Shown here piece after piece: positions 1-7,314 of a DNA stretch of 55,290 bases. The notes beneath the pieces are model-generated. The model was not told the origin of the DNA. It saw only the letters and a program-made list of their open reading frames with translations, and searched no databases. The first letter of the stretch is position 1; each line of letters opens with the position of its first letter. Source of the DNA: Pseudomonas sp. AKS31 (GTDB lineage Bacteria; Pseudomonadota; Gammaproteobacteria; Pseudomonadales; Pseudomonadaceae); NCBI RefSeq assembly GCF_023634765.1, contig NZ_JAMLFX010000005.1, positions 227,847 to 283,136 of the forward strand. Reading direction: 5' to 3'. The position numbers and the translations under genes are program-made.

Positions 1-112
1 TCTTTGGGTGTCGCCGAAAACTCGGTGATCGGGTGTGAGAACCCGGGCTAAGTATTATTCCAACACCAGTACCGTCATAATCGGCGCCAGCTGATTGCTG
101 CCTGCTTTTTTA

Positions 113-196
113 TGGCAGCTATGTGCGGGCGGACTTCGGTCCGGCCGGAGGTTGTACTGGTCCTTGCCCGGTTTCTCACCCCGTACGTAGCTGCCA
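113..196 (+). ncRNA. C4-like structured antisense leader RNA
   Basis: A long basal stem is formed by 113-129 and 179-196 (8 perfect base pairs GGCAGCTA/TAGCTGCC, then further pairs with two G-U wobbles). It encloses a CGGAC-TTCG-GTCCG tetraloop hairpin (130-143) and a second hairpin closed by CCGG/CCGG (145-148 with 168-171). The second loop holds GTCCTT (160-165) and the following strand holds GTTTCTCAC (171-179). Both have exact complements just downstream, at 242-247 and 210-218. A closed stem with two inner hairpins and two antisense segments aimed at the leader of the next gene is the architecture of the C4 antisense RNAs of phages P1/P7. That this is a true C4 homologue is an inference. 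No convincing promoter was identified; a TATTAT at 53-58 is a possible -10. Confidence 0.6.
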
Positions 197-209
197 CCCA
201 ATTCGCCGC

Positions 210-247
210 GTGAGAAACGGTAATTGTTGGCTCCAATCAGTAAGGAC
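210..247 (+). promoter_or_regulatory. Target region of the leader RNA, including the ribosome binding site
   Basis: GTGAGAAAC (210-218) is the exact complement of GTTTCTCAC at 171-179. AAGGAC (242-247) is the exact complement of GTCCTT at 160-165. AAGGA is also the Shine-Dalgarno sequence, 8 bases before the ATG at 255, so pairing would hide the ribosome binding site of the DUF6124 gene. The complementarity is seen directly; the regulatory effect is inferred. Confidence 0.55.
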
Positions 248-254
248 TGAATCA

Positions 255-617
255 ATGACTAAGCCAGTTCCCGATCCACCCATCGATCCCACCACCCCAC
301 TCGAAGACGCCCTCCGCGCCGACGATCAGATCAAAACCCGCGAAGCCATCAAGCGCGCTCTCGATTTCTACCTCTGCCCCGAACCGGTCAAGCCGCGTCA
401 GCCCAGTACGATGTTCCTCATCCACCCGAACATCGACACCGAAAGCCTGCTGGCCCACGCCTGCGAATCGCTGGCTTCAGCCAATGTCATGGCCGGTGAT
501 CTGGCCGATCAGCTCAGTCGTCCGCAGCGCAGTACGGCGCTGGCGATTCAGCAGATCGTCATGCTCGCCGAGCTGGCGGTAAACCGGGCGCTGGATCGGG
601 TTGATCCGCAGACGTAA
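255..617 (+). CDS. DUF6124 family protein
   Basis: This protein of 120 residues has no known function. It has a proline-rich, probably flexible N-terminus, then a central segment RALDFYLCPEP and a helical C-terminal half with LLAHACESLASANVM and QQIVMLAELAVNRALD. That pattern is typical of the small DUF6124 proteins found in many copies in Pseudomonas. A longer reading frame from 123 exists, but it runs through the structured leader. The ATG at 255 is chosen because AAGGA sits 8 bases upstream and family members begin with a similar charged/proline-rich stretch. There are no signal peptide or membrane segments, so it is probably cytosolic. It is monocistronic and followed by a REP palindrome. 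Family assignment is fairly secure; function is unknown. Confidence 0.85.
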   Translation: MTKPVPDPPIDPTTPLEDALRADDQIKTREAIKRALDFYLCPEPVKPRQPSTMFLIHPNIDTESLLAHACESLASANVMAGDLADQLSRPQRSTALAIQQIVMLAELAVNRALDRVDPQT

Positions 618-643
618 TCCGTCTGAGCACCGCGTCATCGTTC

Positions 644-710
644 TTCGCGAGCAGGCTCGCTCCTACAAGGGGATCGCATTCCAAATGTGGGTGTGAGCCT
701 GTTCGCGATG
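644..710. repeat. REP palindrome pair (CGAGCAGGCTCGC type, degenerate right arm)
   Basis: TTCGCGAGCAGGCTCGCTCC on the left faces a degenerate inverted copy on the right (GTGTGAGCCTGTTCGCGA). It lies directly after the DUF6124 stop codon. The same core recurs at 8672, 20635 and 33075. Confidence 0.8.
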
Positions 711-758
711 GCTATTGGTCTGTGGCCGCTGTCTCTGGAAATATTCTCAAGGTTGATA

Positions 759-796
759 AGTCCCAAAAAGGGACCTATCGTTCCCTTTTTGGGACT
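759..796. promoter_or_regulatory. Double palindromic operator before the wHTH-MNT/HEPN genes
   Basis: Two sites of the form (G/T)TCCC-N5-GGGAC lie at 760-774 (A5 core, perfect palindrome) and 781-795 (T5 core, one mismatch). Their centres are 21 bp apart, about two helical turns. Together they form a larger inverted repeat with 15-base arms (759-773 and 782-796). They stand immediately before the start of a gene whose product begins with a winged-helix domain, so autoregulation is the natural reading. Confidence 0.6.
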
Positions 797-810
797 CTTT
801 GGGCTTCACA

Positions 811-1440
811 GTGGAAACGATCTCTCTAAGCGAAGCGCTGTTTACCACCACTCAACAAAAAGTGTTGGGTCTGCTGTTCGGTAAGCCTGACCAGACTTTC
901 TATGCCAATGAGATCGCGCGCTGGGCGCGTGTTGGCAAAGGCAGTCTCATGCGTGAACTCGACCGTCTGCAGCGAGCCGGTGTGTTGCGCATGACGAGAG
1001 TGGGCAATCAGAACCATTACCAGGCCAATCCCACCTGTCCCATCTATGCCGAACTACTGGGCATCGCCCGCAAGACGTTTGGCATCGCCGAGCCTCTGCG
1101 TCAGGCATTGCAGCCATTTACCGAGCAGATCACCTGGGCGTTTGTCTATGGCTCCATCGCCAAGGACACAGCAAACACACTCAGTGACATTGATCTCATG
1201 CTGATCGGCGAAGGCCTGCACTACAGTGACGTCATGGAACGGCTCATGCCCATGGAGGAGCAATTGGGTCGTCCCATCAATCCGACGCTTTACACCCCGC
1301 AAGACTGGGCGGCGAAACTGGCTGCGCAAAACAGCTTTGTCGTGCGGGTGGTGCAGCAGGAAAAAATCGATCTGTTAGGGGCAAACCCTTTGGAGTCCAA
1401 GGATGGGCAGCAACGAGAGTCTGGAGAATCTTCTACGTAG
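811..1440 (+). CDS. Winged-helix / nucleotidyltransferase (MNT-like) fusion protein
   Basis: The protein has 209 residues. Roughly residues 5-75 form a winged-helix DNA-binding domain (FYANEIARWARVGKGSLMRELDRLQRAGVL). Residues from about 100 onward form a minimal nucleotidyltransferase with the hallmark GS...D-x-D: YGSIAKDTANTLSDIDLML. MNT proteins of this fold act as antitoxins that adenylylate a HEPN partner in HEPN-MNT systems, and the next gene looks like that partner. The start is uncertain. GTG at 811 and TTG at 799 are both possible and neither has a strong ribosome binding site; GTG is preferred because it lies clear of the operator at 781-795. The fused DNA-binding domain suggests that the antitoxin itself represses the operon at 759-796. 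Confidence 0.75.
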   Translation: METISLSEALFTTTQQKVLGLLFGKPDQTFYANEIARWARVGKGSLMRELDRLQRAGVLRMTRVGNQNHYQANPTCPIYAELLGIARKTFGIAEPLRQALQPFTEQITWAFVYGSIAKDTANTLSDIDLMLIGEGLHYSDVMERLMPMEEQLGRPINPTLYTPQDWAAKLAAQNSFVVRVVQQEKIDLLGANPLESKDGQQRESGESST

Positions 1441-1822
1441 CGGTGGGCTGAAAGCGGAGCCGCCGGATCGCAAGGAGTGTGAGGGCTTGATGCGCTCGGC
1501 CGTGGATCGGCTCAAGGATGCGCAAACTTCTACATTGTCTTTTTCCAGCCGTTTCGACTTGGCTTATAACGCAGCGCACGCGTTGGCGCTGACTGCGCTC
1601 CGATTGAGTGGCTATCGATCGGATAAACGCTATCTGGTCTTTCAGTGTCTGGTGCATACGGCGCATATCAGCAAGGTTCAGGTGCGATTGTTCGCGTTGT
1701 GTCATGAGCGGCGCAATCTCGCAGAATACGAAGGGTATATGGATGAGGATGACGCGCTTCTGGCGCAGTTGTTGGAAGGCACCTCGCAATTATTGAGTAA
1801 CGTCCAGCAACGAATTAACTGA
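1403..1822 (+). CDS. HEPN-like protein, probable partner of the MNT protein
   Basis: The protein has 139 residues and is almost entirely helical. It overlaps the upstream gene by 38 bases, with GGAG 7 bases before its ATG, so the two are co-transcribed and probably translationally coupled. The central FDLAYNAAHALALTALRLSGY and the later helix CHERRNLAEYEGY resemble HEPN-domain proteins. The usual RX4-6H ribonuclease motif is not clean. The candidates are RLFALCH, or the RNLAEYEGY segment in which Tyr takes the His place. If it is a HEPN RNase it would be the toxin of the pair. It could also be an inactive or substrate-recognition HEPN protein. Its bases are less GC-rich than those of the neighbours, which would fit transfer. 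Confidence 0.6.
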   Translation: MGSNESLENLLRSGGLKAEPPDRKECEGLMRSAVDRLKDAQTSTLSFSSRFDLAYNAAHALALTALRLSGYRSDKRYLVFQCLVHTAHISKVQVRLFALCHERRNLAEYEGYMDEDDALLAQLLEGTSQLLSNVQQRIN

Positions 1823-1951
1823 CATCCGGCACGGCTTGCGATCCTGACTAATCTCTTAAAGATCCGCCTCTATGAGCGGATACAGCTTGTATGGCTCAGG
1901 CCGCGCACGGCCCAAATCTCTCTGGGCCGTCCACTTCGGGAGTGTCTTGAA

Positions 1952-2257
1952 ATGAAGCTGAAAACCGCTCTGCCGTCTGTGCTTCTCTTGCTTCCACTCA
2001 CAGCGTTCGCCGCGCCGGCCAGTCAATCCGGTGAGATCCGCTTCAGCGGGCAAATCGTTGATTCGGGTTGTCAGGTCGGACCGGTCGGGGCGTTTGTTGC
2101 TCGTGATTCTCGTCAGATCGAAATCACGCCCGGCGTGAAAGTCGATGTCGACACCGATCGCAATGCTTGCAGTCATCAGGCGCTGCCGATTTCCATGCGC
2201 TACGAAGCGCTGAAGACCTCGAACGACAAAGGCATTGTCATCATCAGTTATCTGTAA
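1952..2257 (+). CDS. Small secreted protein resembling a type 1 fimbrial subunit
   Basis: This is a protein of 101 residues with a clear Sec signal peptide (MKLKTALPSVLLLLPLTAFA, cleavage near APA). The mature start GEIRFSGQIVDSGCQVG is like the first strands of type 1 pilin subunits, which read G-x-I-x-F-x-G-x-I-x-x-x-x-C. The end GIVIISYL is like the terminal beta-zipper strand. There are two cysteines, as in those subunits. It is much shorter than a normal pilin (about 150-180 residues), so the middle of the Ig-like fold is reduced. No usher or chaperone gene is nearby. It may be an orphan minor subunit or a domesticated secreted protein. Confidence 0.6.
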   Translation: MKLKTALPSVLLLLPLTAFAAPASQSGEIRFSGQIVDSGCQVGPVGAFVARDSRQIEITPGVKVDVDTDRNACSHQALPISMRYEALKTSNDKGIVIISYL

Positions 2258-2368
2258 ACCGTTCGGCGTGCGCTGCAAATCTTCAGGTGCCGAGCCATGG
2301 CGCACAGGTATACTGCGCGCCTTCGCGGCTCACTGATCGGGCCCGACTTTTTGCTTTCCGGAGCTTTT

Positions 2369-2608
2369 ATGACTTCCCCGACCCTGCCGCCGGTTGACGA
2401 CGCCGTGAGCGATGTCTCGGCTGAACTGGCCGATACCAGTGAAACCAAAGCCGAAATCCCGGCATTCAAGTTCCCCTTCAAACCGGGCGAACTGGCCGCT
2501 GCCAAAGGCTCGAACCAGCCTTGGTACAAGAACGGCGCCAAGAACGGCCACACCAAGACCCCGGGCATGGCGCCGCCGGGCACCCGTCGTTCGATGGGCA
2601 AGCGCTGA
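2369..2608 (+). CDS. Small hypothetical protein with basic Gly/Pro-rich tail
   Basis: The protein has 79 residues and I do not recognise it. The first 30 residues are acidic (DDAVSDVSAELADTSETKAEI). The rest is basic and rich in Gly, Pro and Lys, with the stretch GSNQPWYKNGAKNGHTKTP and the ending PPGTRRSMGKR. It is probably disordered or nucleic-acid-binding, but nothing proves this. ATG at 2369 is preferred over an upstream in-frame start because GGAG stands 5 bases before it. It is followed by a degenerate REP palindrome. There are no signal peptide or membrane segments. Confidence 0.65.
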   Translation: MTSPTLPPVDDAVSDVSAELADTSETKAEIPAFKFPFKPGELAAAKGSNQPWYKNGAKNGHTKTPGMAPPGTRRSMGKR

Positions 2609-2621
2609 GTTTTATTCCCGC

Positions 2622-2700
2622 CAGCTCCCACAGGGTTCTGTGTCGTACACAAATTATGTGAATGCCCGAGATACCTGTTGGAGCTGGCTTGCCAGCGATG
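2622..2700. repeat. Variant REP palindrome pair (GGAGCTGGCTTGCCAGCGATG type)
   Basis: GCCAGCTCCCACAGG on the left and CTGTTGGAGCTGGCTTGCC on the right are inverted relatives around an unrelated centre. They lie between the stop codons of two convergent genes. This is a third REP variant, present once in the window. Confidence 0.55.
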
Positions 2701-2728
2701 AGGCCAGTTCGATCTTGCAAAACCCCGA

Positions 2729-3478
2729 TCAAGCCGCCCGCAGCGAGATAAACGCATAGGTCTGCGCCGGCTCAGTCACCACCTGTGCCCCGGTCGCCAA
2801 CACCTGCCCGGCCACATCATCGCCCGACAGATGAAACACCCACTCACTCGACGCCATCGTCAACGGTTGGGCCGTTACCTGATCAATCACCGCCGCAAAC
2901 GCATCCATGTTCGGCAAATACGCAGTAAAGCCGTCACCCTTCAGCGCTGTGGTGCGAATCCCCAGCGCCGCGCAGATCGCGTCCTTGATGCCGATGTCGT
3001 CGCGATCGGCCTGGCGCGAACGTTGAATCAATTCAATCAGCTCCTGATCGACCAACTCGCCCCCGGCAATCAGCACCGGCCCCTGTTGCCAGGACTCCGG
3101 CGGGCAATCCTTGGCGGCAGGGTTGAGCGGGATATGCGGATTGATTTCCGCCGGATAAATGCGGCACACCAACGGCCGTCGCTCGTAGATCCGGCACAGG
3201 TTTTCTTCGTCAAGATTCCGGCAGCGGCCGACGTTGTAAGCGGCGAAGGTGATTGCTACATGGGCGTCTGTCGTGCCGCTGCGAACGTGCGTTGAGCGAC
3301 GTTCGGCATGTTCCCGCTGCTGCGCCGGCAAACCCAGGCCATTACCGAGAAAAGCCTCCACCAGCACGATCACCTGACCGCCATCCGCCGCCCACATGCG
3401 GGCTTCGGCCAGGGTCAGCGGGACATGGTGGTCGGTGCAGCATTTGCCGCAGCCTACGCAGGAAAACGTCGTATTCAT
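2729..3478 (-). CDS. YkgJ family cysteine cluster protein
   Basis: The protein has 249 residues. The N-terminus has the signature C7-x2-C10-x2-C13-C14 (CVGCGKCC), and a second group CRNLDEENLC...PLVC lies further on, as in YkgJ/UPF0153 proteins thought to bind zinc or an iron-sulfur centre. The C-terminal part (LIDQVTAQPL... to VVTEPAQTYAF) is not a domain I can name. ATG at 3478 is chosen so that the cysteine motif falls at residues 7-14 as is usual; a TTG 18 bases upstream is the alternative. The gene is convergent with the small basic-protein gene on its left and appears monocistronic. The exact reaction is unknown. Confidence 0.8.
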   Translation of the reverse strand: MNTTFSCVGCGKCCTDHHVPLTLAEARMWAADGGQVIVLVEAFLGNGLGLPAQQREHAERRSTHVRSGTTDAHVAITFAAYNVGRCRNLDEENLCRIYERRPLVCRIYPAEINPHIPLNPAAKDCPPESWQQGPVLIAGGELVDQELIELIQRSRQADRDDIGIKDAICAALGIRTTALKGDGFTAYLPNMDAFAAVIDQVTAQPLTMASSEWVFHLSGDDVAGQVLATGAQVVTEPAQTYAFISLRAA

Positions 3479-3561
3479 TGAGCGATCTGTCTTCAATCAG
3501 GGTGTGAAACGGTGGCGGAAAACCACCGCACAGGCGCGGATCGAAGCAAGTTATGCGCCAC

Positions 3562-3888
3562 TCACTGGGCTTTGGCGGTCGGACGGATCGAGTCCCACTC
3601 GGTGACGAAGGCGGTTTTCGATTGTTTGTTGTACAGGCACAGCTCGGTGCCTTGCTGGCCTTTCATGTGTTTTTGCGGGTATTGGCCTTGCAGCAGGACG
3701 GCGGTATAGCCGACGCGGTCATCGAATTGTGCGGGCGTGCCGACCGGTTTGGCGCTTTTCAGACCGCTGGCCTTGGTGCAACTGGCGAGTACGGTTTTGT
3801 CGTAAGCGGCCCAGGCGTCGGGGCTCGAGGCTTGGACCTGGGAGGCGAGGGCGGTGAGGCAGAGCAGGCTTAAGGTGATGGCTTTCAT
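3562..3888 (-). CDS. Hypothetical exported protein
   Basis: The protein has 108 residues with a Sec signal peptide (MKAITLSLLCLTALASQVQA, cut before SSPDAW). The mature part has exactly two cysteines (C37 and C84), which probably form a disulfide in the periplasm. The middle contains FDDRVGYTAVLLQGQYPQKHM. I recognise this only as a conserved small periplasmic protein of Pseudomonas, without known function. It is transcribed alone: a REP element lies upstream of it, between it and the GNAT gene, and the YkgJ gene lies downstream. Confidence 0.75.
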   Translation of the reverse strand: MKAITLSLLCLTALASQVQASSPDAWAAYDKTVLASCTKASGLKSAKPVGTPAQFDDRVGYTAVLLQGQYPQKHMKGQQGTELCLYNKQSKTAFVTEWDSIRPTAKAQ

Positions 3889-3960
3889 GATGGGCGTCCT
3901 TGGGCGTGGGTGGCCAAGGTTGGAGTATGCCTAAAGAGTTTTGTTGCCTGGGACACCATT

Positions 3961-4036
3961 AAAAGATCGCAGCCTTCGGCAGCTCCTACATGGATATGCG
4001 GTTCCCTGTAGGAGCTGCCGAAGGCTGCGATCTTTT
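3961..4036. repeat. REP palindrome pair (GGAGCTGCCGAAGGCTGCGA type)
   Basis: Two 30-base arms (3961-3990 and 4007-4036) are perfect inverted copies around a 16-base centre. The arms start with AAAAGATCGCAGCCTTCGGC. The same core is present at 35706, 50968 and 53103. These twin REPs are typical of P. fluorescens-group genomes. Confidence 0.9.
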
Positions 4037-4044
4037 GACTTTAA

Positions 4045-4503
4045 TCAGTCCGGCACCAGCTCGCGGCGGACCACGTACATCCCCGCACTTTCATACAACC
4101 GCTGCGCCCGCCGGTTGTCTTCCAGCACCTTCAGATCAACAAACCCTTCGCGGCGTTGCTGAAACACCTTGAATGCATTGAGCAACAACGCCCGGCCCAA
4201 TCCGCGCCCCTGCATGCGCGGATGCACCACCAGATTCTTGATATAGGCGCTGGTCCAGCACTGCGCCACACCGACCACGCCTTCGGCATCGCGGGCAATT
4301 AAACACAGGCTCGGATCGTATTCAGGATCGCTTTCGAACTGCCGCTGCCAAACGTCCAGCGCCGGCACTCGGCCACCACCTTCGCGGTAGCCGAGTTGCA
4401 TCAAGTCATGCGCGTCCGCCGCCAGTTCGACGGAGTACGTGCACAGTTCAATACCTTGAGGCATAAAAGCATCCGGCGCGTCCTTACCGAGGTCGCGCCG
4501 CAT
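4045..4503 (-). CDS. GNAT family N-acetyltransferase
   Basis: This is an acetyl-CoA-dependent acetyltransferase of about 152 residues with unknown substrate. Motif A (NLVVHPRMQGRGLGRALL, pyrophosphate loop Q-G-R-G-L-G) and motif B (VDLKVLEDNRRAQRLYESAGM) are complete. The N-terminal half ELAADAHDLMQLGYREGGG would carry substrate specificity. The gene follows cheV on the same strand with almost no gap, so the two are probably co-transcribed. The start is uncertain: ATG at 4503 is reported, and a TTG at 4527 is also in frame. A chemotaxis-related role is not implied by the sequence itself. Confidence 0.8.
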   Translation of the reverse strand: MRRDLGKDAPDAFMPQGIELCTYSVELAADAHDLMQLGYREGGGRVPALDVWQRQFESDPEYDPSLCLIARDAEGVVGVAQCWTSAYIKNLVVHPRMQGRGLGRALLLNAFKVFQQRREGFVDLKVLEDNRRAQRLYESAGMYVVRRELVPD

Positions 4504-4530
4504 CAGGAAACAATATCTCTCGGCCAAGAC

Positions 4531-5433
4531 TTAGTGCCCGTGGGCGGCGACGTGTTTGGCCGCTTCGATCAGGCAGTGGGTCAGTTCCGGCGAGGAGAAC
4601 TTGGTCAGCACGCCGTTCGCCCCGGCCAGCCGCGCTTTCTCGCTGTTCATCGCGCTGTCGAGCGAGGTGTGCAGCAGCACGTACAAATGGGCGAAGTCCG
4701 GAGTCTCGCGCAGGGTGCGGGTGAAGGCGTAGCCGTCCATCTCGGACATTTCGATATCGGAGACGATCAGGTTGATCTGCTGCGCGGTGCCTTGCAGGTC
4801 GAGCAGGCAGTCGATGGCTTCCTTGGCGCTGCGTGCGGTGTGGCATTGCAGGCCGAGATTGCGCAGGGTGTGCACCGATTGCTGCAGCGCCACCTGGCTG
4901 TCATCGACCACCAGAATGCGCGCATTGCCGAGCACTTCGGCGTCTTCCATTGTCAGGTCGGTCGGGGCCATTTCGATCTGCGCCGGGGCGATGCTGTGGA
5001 TAACCTTTTCGATATCCAGCACCTGCACCAGCGTGCCGTCCACCGAGGTCACGCCGGTGATGTAGGCGCGCGAGCCGCCGGAGCCGAACGGCGGCGGTTT
5101 GATGTCGGTGGTCAGGCAGTGGACGATTTTACTCACCGCCTGCACGTGCAGACCCTGCTTCGAGCGGCTGACGTCGGTGACGATCAGGCAGCCGCCGTTC
5201 GGGTCTTCCAGCGGGCGCTCGCCGATGGCGCGGCTGAGGTCGATCACCGACAGGGAAGCACCGCGTAACGTGGCGATGCCTTTCACGTGCGGGTGCGACT
5301 CCGGCAGTTTGGTCAGCGGCGGGCAGGGGATGATTTCACTGACTTTCAGCAGGTTGATCGCCATCAGCTTGCCGCTGCGCAAGGTAAACAGCAGAAGCGA
5401 AAGTGAATCTGCGCGGGCTTTGGTGGAGGACAT
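4531..5433 (-). CDS. cheV: Chemotaxis coupling protein CheV
   Basis: The protein has 300 residues. An N-terminal CheW-like domain (about residues 10-150, with VKGIATLRGASLSVIDL) is followed by a response-regulator receiver domain (about 172-295). The receiver has the acidic pair D177-D178 (VVDDS), the phospho-acceptor D226 (IVSDIEM), T256 (LLHTS) and K278 (LTKFS). CheV couples chemoreceptors to the kinase CheA, and phosphorylation of the receiver domain tunes adaptation. It is located at the receptor arrays. The gene stands away from any che/fli cluster, as is common for extra cheV copies in Pseudomonas, and is followed by a GNAT gene. Confidence 0.92.
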   Translation of the reverse strand: MSSTKARADSLSLLLFTLRSGKLMAINLLKVSEIIPCPPLTKLPESHPHVKGIATLRGASLSVIDLSRAIGERPLEDPNGGCLIVTDVSRSKQGLHVQAVSKIVHCLTTDIKPPPFGSGGSRAYITGVTSVDGTLVQVLDIEKVIHSIAPAQIEMAPTDLTMEDAEVLGNARILVVDDSQVALQQSVHTLRNLGLQCHTARSAKEAIDCLLDLQGTAQQINLIVSDIEMSEMDGYAFTRTLRETPDFAHLYVLLHTSLDSAMNSEKARLAGANGVLTKFSSPELTHCLIEAAKHVAAHGH

Positions 5434-5560
5434 ATGAACCTTCTGTGGAAAGGTGGTGGGCGAGGGTGGGAATCGCCAGAAACTATTGATGCCGGGTTAT
5501 CGGCGTCAAAAGGTTGGGCTTTAGGTTAGTTGTCGGGTTGTGTTTCGATCTAAAGCCAAA

Positions 5561-5740
5561 GCCCCTCACCCCAGCCCTCTCCCGGAGGGAGAGGGGGCCG
5601 ATTGGGGAATATTGTAGTAATTCACCGACCTGAACCTGCTCTGCCGAATCCATAATCGACTCGATATTTCAGGTCGGCGTATGGCGAAAGACACCTCGGT
5701 CAGTCCCCTCTCCCTCTGGGAGAGGGCTAGGGTGAGGGTG
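5561..5740. repeat. Dispersed intergenic repeat with terminal inverted repeats, copy 1
   Basis: The element begins CCCTCACCCCAGCCCTCTCC and ends with the inverted form (GGGAGAGGGCTAGGGTGAGG). Each terminus also contains its own small palindrome of the CCCTCTCCC/GGGAGAGGG type. The interior includes CACCGACCTGAACC and TCAGGTCGGCGTA. A second, oppositely oriented relative lies at 16857-17047. It fills the gap between cheV and norR; no gene is visible here. It looks like a MITE-like non-coding mobile repeat. Confidence 0.8.
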
Positions 5741-5745
5741 TGCTT

Positions 5746-7305
5746 TTAGCTCTTCATCCCCAACCGCTTGGCCATCCGCCCAAGATTCGCCCGATCCAGC
5801 CCCAACTCCCGCGCCGCACTCGCCCAGTTATCCTGATTACGCTCCAGCGCCGCACTGATCAAACGCCGCTGATACTGCTCGGTCTCACTGCGCAAATCCC
5901 CGCTGATCAGCGGCATCTCGGTCACCGCACCAACAACAGCCTCAACCGAGTTATCCACAATCTCACGCGGCAAATCCAGGTCCGCCGCACTGAGGCTGAG
6001 GATCTTCGGCCGCACCTTGCAGTTGCCCAGCGCCTTCAACGCACTGCGCCCGATCAGGTGTTCCAGTTCACGCACGTTGCCCGGCCAAGTGTAGGCGAGC
6101 AACGCTTCCTGGGCGTCGCTGCTCAGGCGCAGGCTGTTGAGGCCCATGCGCGAACGGTTCTGCTCAAGAAAGAAGCCGCTGAGCAACAACACATCGCGGC
6201 CGCGATCGCGCAGCGCCGGCACACGCAGCGGGTACACGCTCAGGCGATGGTAAAAGTCGGCGCGATAGCGACCGCTGCGCACTTCTTCGGCCAGGTCGCG
6301 GTTGGTCGCGGCAATCAGGCGCACATCGACCTGATGCTCCTTGTCCGAACCCAAACGCTGCAACTGACCACTCTGCAAAACGCGCAGCAATTTCGCCTGT
6401 ACGGTCAGTGACAACTCGCCAACTTCATCGAGAAACAGCGTGCCGCCATTGGCCAGTTCGAACTTGCCGCGCCGGTCGCTGGTGGCGCCGGTGAAGGCGC
6501 CGCGCACGTGGCCGAACAGTTCGCTTTCGACCAGTGTGTCGGGCAGGGCGGCGCAGTTGAGGCTGATGATCGGTTGGTCGGCGCGCGCTGAAGCGGCGTG
6601 AATCGCCTGGGCGACCAGCTCTTTGCCGACCCCGGTTTCGCCGGTGATCAATACGGTCAGATCGCTGCCGCCGACCAGATTGATTTCCTCCACCAGTTTT
6701 TTCAGCGCCTTGCTCTGGCCGATCATTTCGCGGTTCTGCTGACCGCTGGCCTGGCGATAAACCTCGGCGCGCTGGTGCTCGTCTTCAGCGCGATTGGCTA
6801 AACGCTGGATGCGTTCGGCGGCGTTGACCGTGGCCGAGGCGAGGCTGGCGAAGGCTTGCAGGGCGTCGAGTTCGATCGGTTCGAAACGCTCGGGGTCGAG
6901 GGCGTCGAGGGTGATCAGGCCCCAGAGTTTTTCATCGACAAATAATGGGCAGCCGAGGCAATCGTGGACTTCGAGGTGTTCGTCGAGTCCGTCGACGAGA
7001 CCGTCATAAGGATCGGGCAAGTCGCTGTCGGCGGCGAAGCGCGTGGGGCCGGTTCCGCTGAGGAGAATTTCGAAGCGCGGGTGCTCGCTGACCTTGAAGC
7101 GCCGACCGAGGGTGTCCGTACTTAAACCGTCCACGGCCAGCGGCACCAGCGCTTCGCCGTCGAGGCGCAACAATGCGGCGGCATCGCACGGCAGTAGCGC
7201 GCGCATGGCTTCGAGCAAGCGCCGATAACGCTCGCCCTCGGGAAGTTCGCGGGACAGGTCGGACACTAGAGGCAGCAGCGCGGTGAGCAGGGATTTTGCG
7301 GTCAT
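5746..7305 (-). CDS. norR: Nitric-oxide-responsive sigma-54 activator NorR (FhpR)
   Basis: The protein has 519 residues. An N-terminal GAF domain (about 20-165) carries likely non-heme iron ligands at D98, D101, H114, C116 and D134, matching the ligand set described for NorR. The AAA+ sigma-54 activation domain has Walker A GETGVGKE (222-229), the sigma-54 contact loop GAFTGA (269-274) and Walker B TLFLDE (289-294). A Fis-type HTH ends the protein (NWASAARELGLDRANLGRMAKRL, given here only as WASAARELGLDRANL). It is transcribed divergently from hmp, its expected target. NorR senses NO and opens sigma-54 promoters. In P. aeruginosa the equivalent pair is called fhpR/fhp. Confidence 0.93.
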   Translation of the reverse strand: MTAKSLLTALLPLVSDLSRELPEGERYRRLLEAMRALLPCDAAALLRLDGEALVPLAVDGLSTDTLGRRFKVSEHPRFEILLSGTGPTRFAADSDLPDPYDGLVDGLDEHLEVHDCLGCPLFVDEKLWGLITLDALDPERFEPIELDALQAFASLASATVNAAERIQRLANRAEDEHQRAEVYRQASGQQNREMIGQSKALKKLVEEINLVGGSDLTVLITGETGVGKELVAQAIHAASARADQPIISLNCAALPDTLVESELFGHVRGAFTGATSDRRGKFELANGGTLFLDEVGELSLTVQAKLLRVLQSGQLQRLGSDKEHQVDVRLIAATNRDLAEEVRSGRYRADFYHRLSVYPLRVPALRDRGRDVLLLSGFFLEQNRSRMGLNSLRLSSDAQEALLAYTWPGNVRELEHLIGRSALKALGNCKVRPKILSLSAADLDLPREIVDNSVEAVVGAVTEMPLISGDLRSETEQYQRRLISAALERNQDNWASAARELGLDRANLGRMAKRLGMKS

Positions 7306-7314
7306 GGTCTTGTA

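Noticed and set aside
123..254. N-terminal extension of the DUF6124 protein from 123
   Set aside because: The extension lies within the structured leader, and the ATG at 255 has a correctly spaced AAGGA.
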